Below are positions 1-12,696 of a stretch of 64,000 nucleotides of DNA, piece by piece. Each line of letters opens with the position of its first letter. Within the stretch, counting starts at the first letter, position 1. Made by a program: the position numbers and the translations under genes. The DNA is taken from NCBI RefSeq assembly GCF_964355755.1, contig NC_092680.1, forward strand, positions 18,825,001 through 18,889,000, written 5' to 3'. The notes beneath the pieces are model-generated. The model was not told the DNA's origin. It made no database searches and saw only the letters and a list, made by a program, of their open reading frames with translations. The DNA comes from Antedon mediterranea. Lineage: Eukaryota > Echinodermata > Crinoidea > Comatulida > Antedonidae.

Positions 1-3000
1 GAATTCATAAAGCGTCCACAGTTGTAATTGCACTCTAGTGTATAGCTGAAATTTAAAAATGTTAAATTAAGTACTGAAAGAAATACAAAACATTTTTTCA
101 GCCGTAATCTCTTCAGGGTAATTTGTTTCTCAACACACTTAGCATGTTAACACCATAGCTACTAAAAATGTGATCAGTCATATGTAGAATCTACTAATCC
201 CTTTTTGTAAGTGTAAAATTTAGGCCTAGTCGCATCATGAAATTACGTTTCTTGTCCACAGTATATAATCCACTTGTCTTATCATGAAAGCTATAAAAAC
301 AGGTACAGCTATGAAACAGGGTGACCAAAATTTGTTTTACCCAGTTTAATTTAAGTACTACTATTCTCTCAGCACTCACTACACTCGTCGATCCTATTTT
401 CATCAACCTGCTGCTAAATCTGGGTACCTACATTTTTAGAAGAGAACCCAATCTGTTTGTAGCTGCAGTACATTTTGTTTACCTGTGTATTATTCCTGTT
501 GCTTTATACATAGCGACTCTTCCGCTACCTTCTTTTGACATTCCATCTCGTTTATCTTTGGTGTACATATTCCTCTCGGAGAAATTACATCCATCAAAAT
601 CAAAATGGGCTGTGTTCATGGATACAAGCTTTGGGTATAGTAAATTTTCAACTTGTTTTTCTTCCTCCTCGAAATGATTACCATAAATAAAACAGCCACG
701 TTTCGAGGCGTGGCCGTGTAGGTCAACATAAAATGCAATTCCGCTCTCATTTGGTGGTATAGAAAGTGCGGTATCTTCGTTATTTATATCATTAGTGATA
801 CTACTGGATTTGGCTACATCAATTTGTATATCAGTAGAACTGTGTTGGACATCAGATAAAATACTATCTGTGCTTATTGTTGGACTGGATATTGTGTCTA
901 GCACACTTGAGGTTGTTTGGAGCGTTTCTTCTGACTTGACCCCGTTTAGCACCATATTAGTAGTTTCAACGGATTGTGAGATAGGGGTAGAGGTTGATGT
1001 TTCAAGATCAACAACCTCAGCAGTGTCTGGTATATTATTATGAGCACCTACAATAACATTTGGTGTGTTCATATCTGGACGGCATAATTCTGTAGCATCT
1101 TGTAAAACATTTAGTTTCTCAGTGTCTTTGGAATTGCACTGTTTATCTTTAATTATTGCATGTGGATCTTTTTTACATAAGCGTGAGTTCACATGGTGAT
1201 GAATGAAAACAGACTTAGCTGCAAAGATTGTGGGATGCGTTTCAAAGTGTGGATCAGTGTAAACCCGGTTTAAGTTGACTCCTCGCTGATCTGTTCGGTA
1301 GTGGCCACGCATTACACCATCTGGGTTTAATAACGGGATAAGCTTGAAGACATATTGTTTACGTAGTTGTACGGCTCGTGGATCAGTTGGACGTAGAATG
1401 AAGTCTAGAAATCCATTAAATACAAAACTTGCAGGGGTTTCTCCAGGATGGACACGGCTACTTAGAAAGAAGACCTAGATAAAAGCAAACAAAAGTTACT
1501 GAACATGAAACAAATATGTCCCAGACATGCTAGGTCAGATGTTTGTTATGTGTTTAGGAGGTTAGGGCAGGTTTGGAGTATTCTACTTGTGCATCATATC
1601 TGGACAATTAAATCCTTGATAACATAACAACCCTTCACTCACTCTCTCCAGTCTCAAGCCCTGTCTACACTATCAAACTAGTTTGATAAAAAAAGTCTGA
1701 TGTGCCTAAATATGGTAGTGATGTGCCCAAATATGGTAGTGATATGACATCATCGTGACCAAATATGAGCACATCAAATTTTTTTGTCACAAAAAGTTTG
1801 ATAGTGTAGACAGAGATTTAGCTTCCTGATATTTTGTGTGCTCTTCCATTTCTCACTATAATAATAATAATTTATTTGGAGATTACACTTTTACAACAGT
1901 GGCACTCGACCAAATGGAAGGTGCATCCAAAAGAAATGTACAAAAAAAATAAACAACAAGATATAGAAAGTAACAATTACAAAAGATCATCACTAAAGAT
2001 GCTATTTCTCCCAATTGTTTTCGATATGCTACTACCACTGTAGGCCTTTTTTGCAACTCATTTTCCTCAAACTTGAAACTTGGCATATCCACTGTTTACT
2101 ATACTGTAGATGCTGATGCCTAAGGTTTTTTAAATAGCGTCTATTTTTTAAAGTCTCACAATATTCATTTTCTAGAGTTAGGATCTCTGAAAAGGTATTA
2201 AAAGCCATAGGTAGATCCTGCCCTACCCCTTAAACTTGAATGTCACCATGCAAACAATAGGAAATTAAGTTGTTATGGTTAATTTAAAATTGTTATGACC
2301 TGGGCTCTCCCTATTTAAAAAATCTTTGATCCGCCACTGAAAGTTGTGTATAAAATATTTACCCGCTTCTTTTCAAATACACAGGCGCGTGGTGTATGTA
2401 TATCCGGAAACAAATTTGTTAACCTAGGCTCTCTTTTGTTTGTAATACCATGATGTGAAGTTATAGTAATCAGGTCTACTCGTAGCTTGTCCAGGCTGTG
2501 GCATAACAGTTCTCGATGGTAGTAGATATCATCTGGTAGGCTAAAAATATAAAACAGATTACTTTAAATAATGCAAAAGTTTCCAATGCCAAATGCTTCA
2601 ACCTGCACACAGTACAGAGTTTGTAAGTTTGCATAGAAAAATCTTTCCACAGCTTAGTCTACACCTTCAAACTAGTTTGATCAAAAAAAAAGTGTTATGT
2701 GCCCAAATATGGTAGCAATATGCTTAAATATGGTAGTGATATGACATTATCATGTCCATATATATGGGCACATCACATTTTTATATTATTATATTATATA
2801 AAATGTAATAGCGTTGACAGAGCTTATGACTAAGGAAGAAAATAGATTTGGTGGAGGCATTTAAATGCTACACTCAAATTTTATTTCTCTTCCACAAAGA
2901 GAAGGCTTCAGAGGCCATTCAATTAACATTTATAAAAGGTAGGCAAGGATACACTATAATATCAAAATAATGACAAATATTTATAAAAGTGAAATAACTC

Positions 3001-5116
3001 ACTTTTTATTCACTGGTTGTTTACTAAACCGACACTCAATTGCTTCAAACTTCTGCTGGTATTCCGTGTATGAAAATGGATAACAAAACGCAAAGTAAAC
3101 GCTTGAGAATCGGTGCTCAAAACGATACATAAATGATAAAATAAACTGACCATCAACATTCTATAAAAAAAATGACAATTTAAATATATATGTGTGATGA
3201 TTCCTTTTTTAAATACCCAATTTTCATCTGTAAAGCCCTGTCTACACTATCAAACTTTATGCGACAAAAAATGTGATGTGACCATAATATGGACATGTCA
3301 TACCTCATCCATACATCCCAATTTTTTTGTCAAGCTAAATGTCCCTGTTCAATCATTAATAACTTTAAAATTATCTTAGGACTGATCCACCAAAAAAATC
3401 AGTAATTTTGAAAAAGAGATCAGCTTCATTAAGTCCAACCCGTAAACTAAACATACAAAGAGGAGTTAGTTAAGAAACGGACAGTGAAACTGAAAAGAAG
3501 CAAGTGGGACGAAGACGAGTTAAATCATATTACTACCATATTTGGGAACAACACACTTTTTTTTCAAACTAGTTTGATATTGTAGCCAGATCTTAACAAA
3601 TTGTTACGATGTCTTCTGGGTTACAATGCTTTCACACGCTTATTTGATACTGTGTATGTTGTGTAATCAACATGTAAAAAACTCATTAAAATAAAAAGAC
3701 ATGCAGGTACTGTAAGCATACTGCTGTTGTGTATTACATTGATGTTTTATCGACATAGCGAGGCCTGTAAAGATGACAAATATGCAATTGTACATTGATT
3801 TTATTTCAATTTTATTCGATACTGATGCCATCAAGGACAAATATCTGCATAAACAGACAAAACAATATAAATGCTGTAGATAAAAAAAAATTAAAAAATT
3901 ACAATTATTTACAATTCAGTGTAATTATCGTCTTATAGAAAAGGGGCTAATATGAATTGCTGTATAGGTGAGAGAGAGGGAATGGTGAAGGATAGAGAGG
4001 TGGAATCGGAGATGAGAGGAATGTGATTTTTGTATGTGAATGTGGTATTATTAGTCATTATTTATACAATATTTTACCTCAAATGTTGGTCTTTCCCTGA
4101 TACGCTCCCATTTTGGTTTCTGCGGAAGTACCTTAACCATGGGTGTCATGCCTTGGTTGTAGAGTTTCCCCTGCCGATTCATATTCATTATGTTTATCTT
4201 TATCAGCTTGTTCATTGGTCCTCCTTTCACAGCGAAATGGAACCATGACCTGTAAGAATAACAATTATAAATGTACTTGTATTAAAACAATGACAATCTT
4301 TGATTGAAGGCACTGTTTCAAATATTGCTATTCCAAAAGCATTGTGAATATATTAAATGCATACTTTTGAATGAGAACATATTAATGTATATTTCATCAT
4401 TTAATATCAAATATTATTGCTATTCAAATACATGTATTAGTTAGATTGCATATTCAATGACAAACAACAATGCTTGGACATATTAATGCACTAAAATATT
4501 CTCTTGTTAAAGCATAAACAAACTAATTCCCTGATTATTGATCAAGCATTGCCACTGACCTTGCTATGTAAATAACAATACCCTTTTTAAAGTAGTTATA
4601 TCAGCTGCTGCTTGTAAGGATTTTTTAGAGAGCTTTTATAACTTTCGTAAGTCCTTGATTGACACCGAAGTGTTTAAGGTGATGTCGTGAATAATGATGT
4701 CGTGAATAATGTTGCCGTAAAGCAGCAGCTGATATAAGCTACTTAAAAAATTGCAAAACGTTCGAGATTCCAACATGAACAATACAATTCATTGAAACAA
4801 AATGTTATTAAATTTGACCTTATGTAATGAATTTGATTAGGGTTTGGAGAATACTACAGATTCCAATTTAATATATTTCTTTGTTTTTTTCTACAAATGA
4901 ATTATTTAATATTCACCTATTTCCATTTTCAAATTCTGTGCCTTCACAGTCAGGTGATGTCCATACTTTAAATTCGTAATCTGGAACTGGAGTAAGATCA
5001 CCGATCCTAGAAATGATGGCAGTGTCTTCATCTTCATTTGACACTCGCTCCACACGAGCTAAATTTCCAGAATCAAACTTGGAGGTGAAGAGAAGTCCTC
5101 CAGATCGACACTCCAT
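1..5116 (-). CDS. AGBL5: AGBL5 / cytosolic carboxypeptidase 5 (CCP5), 3' end cut by window
   Basis: M14-family metallocarboxypeptidase of the cytosol and cilia; CCP5 in animals removes the branch-point glutamate from polyglutamylated tubulin. Coding exons on the minus strand: 4917-5116, 4078-4249, 3003-3160, 2363-2540, 483-1474 and 1-45 (continues off the left edge). All junctions are GT-AG and phase-consistent; about 581 codons are visible. The N-terminus [20 protein letters not shown] and the ENGNRSWFHF junction are typical CCP5. The zinc ligands are seen as RVHPGE (H245, E248) and DLHGH (H489); the catalytic glutamate is in YTLECNYN (about E571), in the last visible exon. A low-complexity Ser/Thr/Asp-rich insertion of about 140 residues (roughly 335-478) lies between ligands, where vertebrate CCP5 also has a variable insert. 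The start is the ATG at 5116, which gives the family N-terminus. Identification is firm; the C-terminal tail cannot be assessed. Confidence 0.95.
1656..1818. mobile_element. MITE family 1 copy (TIR AAGCTCTGTCTACACTATC)
   Basis: Inverted-repeat element in an AGBL5 intron. Left end reads AAGCCCTGTCTACACTATC, right end GATAGTGTAGACAGAGATT. The interior has the shared ATGTGCCCAAATATGGTAGT and its inverse. Full copies of this family seen in the window run from 84 to 184 bp; no coding capacity. Copies elsewhere: 2650, 3233, 20173, 22834, 23211, 30733, 32804, 33225, 45865, 50553, 55332, 59743, 60126 and 63938. Confidence 0.85.
2650..2825. mobile_element. MITE family 1 copy
   Basis: Same terminal repeats and ATGTGCCCAAATATGG core as the copy at 1656, more diverged at both ends (AGCTTAGTCTACACC on the left, GTTGACAGAGCTT on the right). 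Lies in an AGBL5 intron. Confidence 0.8.
3233..3594. mobile_element. MITE family 1 copy, disrupted
   Basis: A family-1 left half (AAGCCCTGTCTACACTATC) starts at 3233. A matching right half with CAAACTAGTTTGATA ends near 3594. About 200 bp of unrelated sequence sits between, so this is either an interrupted copy or two partial copies. Confidence 0.6.
4583..4750. mobile_element. Inverted-repeat element, unrelated to the other families
   Basis: Imperfect inverted repeat: TTAAAGTAGTTATATCAGCT on the left and AGCTGATATAAGCTACTTAA on the right, arms of about 30 bp with the GCAGCAG box inside. The centre holds a direct duplication of ATGTCGTGAATAAT. Lies in AGBL5 intron 1. Probably a MITE; only one copy is seen here. 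Confidence 0.55.
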
Positions 5117-5256
5117 TTTTTCCTCTAATTGATGGTTATTAAAGAATGAATCAAAAACAAGAAGGTGATTGATGCTACATTTCCAGGATCTTTTCTCTCA
5201 CTTCTCTTTCCTCCAATCTGTAAGATATTGCAAAGATTTCTTCTCAATAATAATAA

Positions 5257-5431
5257 TGCACTGTCAATTGTATGACCCACTAGCTATACGACCCCCGGGA
5301 GAGGTGCGTCAATTGTCCAATAAGGTTTTTTGACGCACCCCTGCGTCAGTAATTATTTGTTAATGACGCACCCATAACACACCTCTCCCGGGGCTCGTAT
5401 AGTATAGTGGGTCATACAATTGACAAGTGCA
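5257..5431. mobile_element. MITE family 2 copy, TAA target duplication
   Basis: 175-bp element flanked by TAA on both sides (5254-5256 and 5432-5434). Termini are TGCACTTGTCAATTG-like, followed by TATGACCCACTATACGACC and CCCGGGAGAGGTGCGTCA on both arms inverted. A 339-bp relative with the same ends and TAA flanks is at 46012-46350. TWA target duplications fit PIF/Harbinger-type elements; that assignment is inference. It lies just upstream of the AGBL5 first coding exon. Confidence 0.8.
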
Positions 5432-5434
5432 TAA

Positions 5435-8060
5435 ACATAGACTTGGAAGAGAGAGAGTGAAAATAACTTTGTTTTTGCCATATGTTCACCTCACTCAGCT
5501 CAGCAGGGATCCTCTCTAAATTAACCAACCATGCACTGTTAAGGTTGCAGAGTTTGACAGATGACCTCACACTTTTGCTCCACTCAATTAAAACATTTTT
5601 TATCTTGTGCGTGGATCTGTATTGTGTGCCTAAATACGAACACCCTGAATACTAGCCTAGACTACTACGAACGTAATTTCCTAGAGTCTACAGTATTACT
5701 TACGCCTTCACCCTCCTGTTAGAACTGTATGCTAGGCCTAAGCTAGGCCGATGGATGCTACACTAACAAAACAATGGACGGCGTCAAGGCCACGTCGAAT
5801 GCTAGCAAGTCTTGTCAATAGAAAATGAAAAGAATGCGAATGCGGCCTAACAAAACAATACAAAAAATACGGGTTTAGGCGCTACTGCAATTTATAAATT
5901 ACGTATGCATATAATCACGGTCAAAATGAGAAATTTTATCTCTACCTCCATAAATATTTCGGTTTTAAACTTGGTATTTTGACGAAAGAAATTTCAAGAG
6001 GCAATTTCAAGTTACTTGGTTAAAAAAAAACAGACTGCTATGGTTGCAGTCACTTGACCTAAATACTTGTTTTCAATTGGTCAATTTAGTAATCCACTAA
6101 TCCATTCAATCATTTCTATTGGTTGATTACAAATAAAGTTGGTGTAGTTTTTTAGGATAGACTTTTTTATGCGTAATTTTAAATTTAATTGATCATTTGA
6201 ATAAATTATTGAAGGGATATAATTTTTGTCATAGTTATATTATTTTTCTTCATTTCTTTTTTAATTATTATTGCTTCATATGTTCATTTATTAGGGGTAT
6301 CCCTTAAGGTCGAACTTAAGTACAGTGTTTTGGTACATGAGTAAACTGCTGTTACTTTATTAATGTTATTATTTAATATTATGTCGCTGAATACAGTATT
6401 TACAGTATATAAATGCGATTTGAAAATTATATAATTACATAATTACCGTATATTTATTATCAAAACACATGCGCCTTATATTGTATAAGAATCGGAACTC
6501 ATTGGTGGTCTTAAGTCAGTTCCCACCATTTTTCTGAAAATCGTTGGAAATTGGGTAACCATACCAAATTATTAAAAAGAATGCATTTATTACGGTTAAA
6601 ACTCATTTTTTAGGCCTATTTCTCCATATATTATATTTGATTTTCTCATTCTTCCTTTACCGCACCCGGTACATCTAGCCTATATGATATCGACTGTCGC
6701 AAGATTCGTTAAACATAACCTTATAAGAGTAGACTGCTGGGGATCAATGTTAAACACCTAGTTAGAAGATAACAGCACAAAATATCAACAAAAACATTCA
6801 GCATTGTACATTGCCATTTATTTAATCAAATAAACATAATGTCATATTTAATGAATGTTCATATCATTTCTCACATTTATTTTATAACGGATTTGTATAG
6901 TACAGAACATTATCAGATGATGTATAAAGTTTGTGGTACCACATGTAGAGCTCGACGTTTCGATCAATATACTTCGATCGTTATTGTGAGAGAGTAGGCT
7001 ACATGTAGTGATCCAGAAAAATGTATTTTAACGCAATCAAAAAGCACGATTATTGTTATACGCTTTATTTTTTTTTTCTACCTTTTATTTCAGGTGTGAT
7101 GTGAAACATTTAAAATACGTTACATAGTTAAGTTACAAACTTAAGGTAAACTATGAAATACTATATGTTATAATCAGTGTCATGGTTCGTTTTAGATGAA
7201 GTAAGTTCATTACATCACTTGGTCAAACATGTTTACAACCCTTTATGATGCATACAAACTGTAGGCGTAGGTTGAATATGATGTATTTAGTATTATGACG
7301 CTCATAGTCGACGAGAATTTCTTTTGCGTCGACGCAACAGCCTTGTGCTAGCTTCGTCAACCCCATGCACCATTATTCCATATTGGAAGAGATTTGTCTA
7401 AAGGCTTCTGTTTGATCTTTGTACACTTCGCATGCAAAAAGACATCCCCTTTTCCGTGTAGTCCGACAATCTTCCGATCACACGTTCTCTATGGAGTACC
7501 AGGAGAGCTGTCCAGTCGATGACACGGGTGACTCGGGTGGGCCTTAGGGCTGTTGTGTGGGTGGTGGTGATCGTAGTTTGGATAGTGACCGTAATGATGA
7601 CATAGTTCTTCACCATTTACATTCTTTTTTACCTAAAAAAATATAATATAGATCTATTGTGATATGCTATTAATTAAAGAGGCATTCCTATCCCCAAAAT
7701 ATGAAAGAACAATCGAATCAAACAAATTAATGTCAATTTTAATAACTTATACCGCGTTTACGTTAATAACATTGCAGTAGTTGTTGTTGTTGAATAATTT
7801 ATGTTGGCAAGGAATTAAGGGTGAATAAGATATAACTTTAAATCTTGGCAAAGTATCACATAAGCGATCCTCCAGGGTAGCACGGAAGTTCTAACTCAGC
7901 TGATGGAAATTTACAAACTTCGGTCAGTCTATTTGAAGGGATTTGTACGTCATATGCCTATTATTTACCAGCAGCCATCAAAATAGGAGTTACATGTAAT
8001 GTAATGTATCGATCAGTGAACATCCTGCAACATGCAAGTTATTGCCCCATTTCACCGCCC
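5435..8060. other. AGBL5 upstream spacer, no gene seen
   Basis: No conserved coding exon or RNA gene was recognised. The interval at 5700-5760 carries TAGGCCTAAGCTAGGCCG-type words like those at the other gene starts, so the AGBL5 transcription start probably lies between 5.2 and 5.8 kb. At 6955-6990 there is a short relic of the GACGTTTCGATCAATATACT hairpin that recurs at 37.02 kb. A 72-codon frame at 7398-7616 has no family features. Confidence 0.5.
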
Positions 8061-8132
8061 CTCTCCCACCATTTCCCATCCTCCCTCTCCCACCATTTCC
8101 CATCCTCCCTTTCCCACCATTTCCCATCCTCC
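8061..8132. repeat. 24-bp tandem repeat, 3 copies
   Basis: Three adjacent copies of a pyrimidine-rich 24-bp unit (CTCTCCCACCATTTCCCATC plus CTCC), nearly identical. It sits immediately 5' of the SINE at 8180. Confidence 0.85.
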
Positions 8133-8179
8133 CTCTAAATTTCGAAAAATTTCGGTGCAAAAATATGCAGGCACTTTTA

Positions 8180-8475
8180 AGGGCGTGTGTGGGACGTTGA
8201 ACTACCGATCGTCAGACCGAGATTCAAATCCAACTCTCGCCGCAATGCTTATATATCCGTAGGCAAGATACTTTACTTATGTTTGCCTCTCTCCACCCAG
8301 GTGTATAAATGGGTACCCGGTTAGATCAAGACATAACTTTGCGCTGAATACTAGCTGCATTATGGGAGTATGTTTCCATACGTGTTTGATCCAAAAAAAT
8401 GACTGGGGTGATAATGTTCAGCGCATTGAGAGCTTGCTTATAATGTGCTATATAAGAATGAACAATTATTACTCC
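8180..8475 (+). mobile_element. tRNA-derived SINE, type B
   Basis: The head has a tRNA-like B box (GAGATTCAAATCC). The body includes GTGTATAAATGGGTACCCGG, a word widespread in marine-invertebrate SINEs. The tail ends TGCTATATAAGAATGAAC and an A/T-rich stretch. Non-coding. The family name is not resolved. Confidence 0.65.
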
Positions 8476-9060
8476 TCCTCCCCTTTCAAAATAATAACGA
8501 TATCTAGATAGTATACCTTTACATTTTGTATAATAGGCCTATGACAAAAAGTCAATGGCTCTTTTTTGTCATTTTTGTTAGGCGAGTTTCGATTTCTTTA
8601 AAAAAAAAACCCACCCGTATCGTAGCGCCTACGTCAGAGCAAGGCAATCTAATCAGAGCCTGGCCTATTTCATTTATCATTTATCTTTTTATTTCGGAAT
8701 ATCATGGTGACATAATATTATATCCATAGTAAAAGAGAGAAAAAAAAATCTTAATCTAACAGCTCATAGAACAAAAACAAAGATATGTAAATATATAAAG
8801 TCAATGCAACAAAGCATTCCATTGTATGTGCATTCTTGACACATTAAGAACGTGGCGATTAATGGCCATGATCAAGGAATTACTACTTGCGTTCACACGA
8901 TATTTAAAACTAAAAAAACAGATTTTCCAATGAACTCATCAAAGGATGGGACGTCATTTAAGACAAACATCATGCTTGCACTACAATGTCTAGGCTGCTT
9001 CAGCAGCAAACGTAAGGCATTGTTATAACATAGGCCTACTTTCAGTGATCTCAGAGTGCT
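8476..9060. other. Spacer with nothing recognised
   Basis: AT-rich sequence with short A/T runs. No splice-consistent conserved exon, RNA gene or repeat family was recognised. Confidence 0.4.
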
Positions 9061-9067
9061 CTATTAT

Positions 9068-9312
9068 ATCTACCATGACCTCAGTATCTTAACTACAGGT
9101 GAAGGGGTACCCCTGTCAATTAGGGTCTTGAAAAGTGTCCAGTGGTTCACTTTATCAAAGGCTTTGCTAGCGTCCAAGAAACAGCAATAAACATGGGCTA
9201 CCATGATTGTTGTAATGTAATGCTCGATAATCTGTTTAAGAGCAAATATACACAGTTCGGTTGAGTGACCAGATTTGAAGGCAAACTGGTTGTCATGGGA
9301 GTCCAGTGAATT
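9068..9312 (-). pseudogene. Non-LTR retrotransposon (LINE) reverse-transcriptase fragment
   Basis: Read on the minus strand, this encodes about 70 residues of a LINE reverse transcriptase: QFAFKSGHSTELCIFALKQ, then the A-motif block CCFLDASKAFDKVNHWTLF and LIDRGTP. The A motif contains the F-x-D...AFD signature of the RT palm. In-frame stops follow (LRSW then stop), and no other RT motifs or endonuclease are nearby. It is a dead, truncated fragment. Clade assignment (CR1, Jockey or Rex-like) needs a search. Confidence 0.85.
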
Positions 9313-9402
9313 ACCACTATATGTATATCAAATATATTAATTAATATTATTAGGTTATGCCTATACTACTGAATTGTTGTAAATATAAATGGTAACTTAC
9401 GT

Positions 9403-9664
9403 CGGATGGCTTTGTATTTCTTCGCTCGGGTGGTGATCCAGAACCTGCAGAGGAAGAAGATTGATCATGACTAATGTTTGTATATTAATGTTCACAATAA
9501 TAGCAGCAGACGTTTCGTAAAACTAAACTTAAATTTCAGTATAGTTGAGATCGAATCAAATAATACAAATCAATTAATCTATCACAACAAAGGTCATAAC
9601 TTACCTTTCTCAATTCTGTCCATAATTGTCGAGTTTGTGATACCGTACTTGTAGAACTAGAACT
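9403..9664 (-). other. Possible exon pair of an unidentified minus-strand gene
   Basis: Two segments have good splice signals on the minus strand. 9607-9664 reads TVSQTRQLWTELRK and ends at AAG|gtaagt. 9403-9446 is preceded by cctctgcag, reads VLDHHPSEEIQSHP in the phase set by the first segment, and ends at AC|gtaagt. A candidate acceptor near 7633 would give an immediate stop. No family is recognised and no clear ATG exon was found upstream, so this may be chance or a fragment of a lineage-specific gene. Confidence 0.2.
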
Positions 9665-10249
9665 TCCAATATTGTTTGTAGATATACAAAATCTTATGTG
9701 CGGGGTGATGAAATTCAATAATATTTATAAGATTCGTAGTAGCCAAGTCCATTTGTATACGGGGTACGCCACAATTTCAACTCTGCATGAGCTAATCATC
9801 CTAAAAAGGTTATTTCCCAATGACATGATCTGAACGTTAGTAGTGCAATAGTATATCATTAACTAATTAACAAATAATTATGTAACTGATTTTACTAACG
9901 TTTTATTTGTCAACCTTAACTATAATGATCCCCATATGAAAGTGAAATAATCCGTGTCTACATGATGATACGGGATCAACAGCACGTAGGCAAATGAACA
10001 AATATAAATGGTAAATATTATCATAAAATTGTTAGCCTTATGACGAATTTGGATAACTATAATCATATAATAAATACAGTATTATATTGTCAACAATTGT
10101 ATGAAAATAAAATATAATTTTGCAGCGGATGCAGGTTATTGTGGGGGTTGGTGAGTTCAGTGACTAGCGGGCCAAAAATTGAATCAGAGATACCTCCATA
10201 TGAGTCAACTATTTAGTGAAATTGAATCTAATGTTTTTATCTTTTTGTA

Positions 10250-10429
10250 AAGCGTGGTTCCCACTAGCGACGCAACGTAATGCAATCTACGCAACGCAAG
10301 CAAAGCCTTCTAATAATTATATTTGCCCCCGCCTGCGTGAAATCAAACCTGCGATGTTTGCAGCACTATTGCGTCGTCGGTTCCCACTTGTGATTACGCA
10401 ATACAGCACCTTGCGTCAATACCACGCTT
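10250..10429. mobile_element. MITE family 3 copy (TIR AAGCGTGGTTCCCACTAG)
   Basis: Left end AGCGTGGTTCCCACTAGCGA followed by CGCAACG repeats; the right end has TTGCGTCAATACCACGCTTT. An internal GTTCCCACTTG is a further terminus-like word. Diverged copy. Confidence 0.7.
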
Positions 10430-11569
10430 TATGGTTTATATTCCCGAAGAATCGGTACACGCACTCATAGTACCGTACCCCGTAAATGCGGCAACCCCCC
10501 CCCCCACCCCTCATCATGTATAGGCAATTTAAGAGAGACCCCGGGACTGATCGTGTATGTATTTTTATTTAGAGACGTTCCAATGGTTCCCTTTTACTTT
10601 GCTTACACTGATGACAATTCGCACATTGCAAAAAAATATGTTGACCCGACCCAGTTGTCCAAGAAATAACCGAAACGATTATTGGAAAAATAACAAAAAT
10701 GCAGACCTACTGTAGTCTTCAACATGGTAAAACCGGAACTCTGGATCGTTTTTTGTTTGTTTTTTAATGGGAAGTGAAAGTAATTTAGTTTCAATAGTTT
10801 AAAATCTTTGGTATTAATGTTTGTATTCATATTATTTACCAAGCACACATTAAACAGGTTGATATTGTGTATATTGCCCAGTTTATATATTGCATAAATT
10901 TTTTTTATAAACTCAGCTTTCATTGTGTCAACACGTATTATCGATACCAGTCGTAAGAAGTTACGTGCCAGTAATCGCGTCAAACAAACACTAGTGACGT
11001 CATATAAATTTATGACCTTCAATGAAAAAACAGTGACCCCCCAAAATCTGGTCAACAATCAACGGAGAAAACGAAGCAGGGCCCTAATTTGTTATCAAAT
11101 CAAATACACGCAATATAGGCCTACTTCTTTCAATTCAAACTAAACTCTACTTTTTTTTTAAAGTTCGTTTAGTTTATATAGTGAATACGGTAAAAAAGAC
11201 GTCATATGCCGTTTGGGAATTTTTACCATATTCTCTTTTTTGTAATAAAACAATACTTATATTTATTTTGTTTAATGAATACAAATGTGAATTATAGAGG
11301 GTTGGAGGAGTCGTATCTGTTTCATAAGTGAGCCCGGTATGTATTTACAATATCACTTAACTCAATGTCACTTCCAAAGTCAATCAGATAAGATATTTGA
11401 CGGCAGCCCAATTGTGACTGTTGAGGATTTCACAGATATGCCATATTTTATAAACAATATACAATACATATTTATAATAATATAAAAATATTGAAACCTG
11501 AATAAATAAATAAAACTAACAAGCTCTATAATAATAGATGTTTCGAAACAAATTCAAAATGTTGCCCTT
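10430..11569. other. Spacer, no convincing gene
   Basis: Contains a run of C (10494-10507) and a 151-codon open frame on the minus strand (10603-11058) with no recognisable domain. Its composition matches the surrounding AT-rich DNA, so it is treated as chance. Confidence 0.4.
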
Positions 11570-11703
11570 AAGCTTGGTTCACACTAGCGACGCAACGTAA
11601 CGCAATCTACGCAACGTAATAGAATGCCCATCCAATCATTGTGATTACGCAATACAGCACTTTGCGTCAATACTGCGTTGCGTCTCTAGTGGGAACGACG
11701 CTT
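11570..11703. mobile_element. MITE family 3 copy
   Basis: Left end AAGCTTGGTTCACACTAGCG; right end GCGTCTCTAGTGGGAACGAC then GCTTTA. CGCAACG-rich arms. 78 bp from the next copy. Confidence 0.75.
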
Positions 11704-11780
11704 TACATAATTTTGCATTGACATAGATTCGAATAGCAAAAACACCTTTCTTTTTTTCGAATTTAGTGAATTGTTTTATT

Positions 11781-11961
11781 AAGCGTGGTTCCCACTAGCG
11801 ACGCAACGCAAGGACGTAACGCAACGCAAGTGAATTGACCAATCACAAGCGATGGCTTATTCGCTTGTGATTGTTAACTGTCTATATTTTCGCTTGTCAT
11901 TGGTTAAAACGCTTGCGTTGCGTTTACGTCCTTGCGTTACGTTCTAGTGGGAACCAAGCTT
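11781..11961. mobile_element. MITE family 3 copy, well preserved
   Basis: About 181 bp with inverted arms: AAGCGTGGTTCCCACTAGCG ... AGTGGGAACCAAGCTT. CGCAAGGACGTAACGCAACG is mirrored by CGTTGCGTTTACGTCCTTGC, and the central AATCACAAGCGATGG is mirrored too. Flanked by TTA. Near-identical copies are at 51725-51905 and 54757-54912. Confidence 0.85.
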
Positions 11962-12685
11962 TAGACCCATAGAGCCTAATTTTCTTGTTCTCTGGCCCAA
12001 ACCGAAATTGCACAAGTTTCGAGTTTAAACAATTTTAATTAATAGAAATTTTGTAGGATTTCAAAGACAAGTATGCTGTAGGTAAGTGGTTGGATCTCTG
12101 AAGATATAAATAAAATTAGTAGAGGCTCTGAATCAAGGTAATATAAAGCGGCTATCAGAAGAGAGAAATACGAAATAGAAAGCAGTCCAAGTATAGCTGC
12201 CGGCCATGAGTGGATTAGAAACGAGGAAAGTAGAATTCTGTTTCACCAAATTCAATTTATTGACACAGATTGCTGTAGTCGTCAACAACAAAATGTAGTC
12301 ACGTAGGCTGGGATAAATATGACCTTAAGTGGAAAATAACTGACCTGAAAACACGAGGGTCACTATCAGTACCATGGTCAATATCATCAACTTATCTGAT
12401 TAAGTGGGACGTCATAGCTTATCACATCAAAACGAGTAAATACATAGAGTCTGTAAACAGAATATTGGTGATTACCCGATAGATGATCTTGTCTGTTGCA
12501 ACTCGGGCACTGGTTGCATAATATTTGTCTTCCTCAAAAAGTTTCTTACATATCAACAGTAAGAATATAATGTATTCTAATAATATTACTGAAAAAAATG
12601 ACAATGCTGTGGGTATCAGTGACTTTATCTCAATGGAGATACAAAATAAAATAAGCAAAAACTGAATCAAAACGATAAAGTAAAA
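11962..12685. other. Spacer with nothing recognised
   Basis: AT-rich DNA. Open frames such as 12422-12670 show no domain or splice support. Confidence 0.35.
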
Positions 12686-12696
12686 CAGCGAGAAAA

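Noticed and set aside
7398-7616. 72-codon minus-strand frame near a weak acceptor
   Set aside because: It overlaps another open frame, has no recognisable family and no convincing partner exons.
10603-11058. 151-codon open frame on the minus strand
   Set aside because: No domain, no splice support, and composition like the surrounding AT-rich spacer; long frames occur by chance here.
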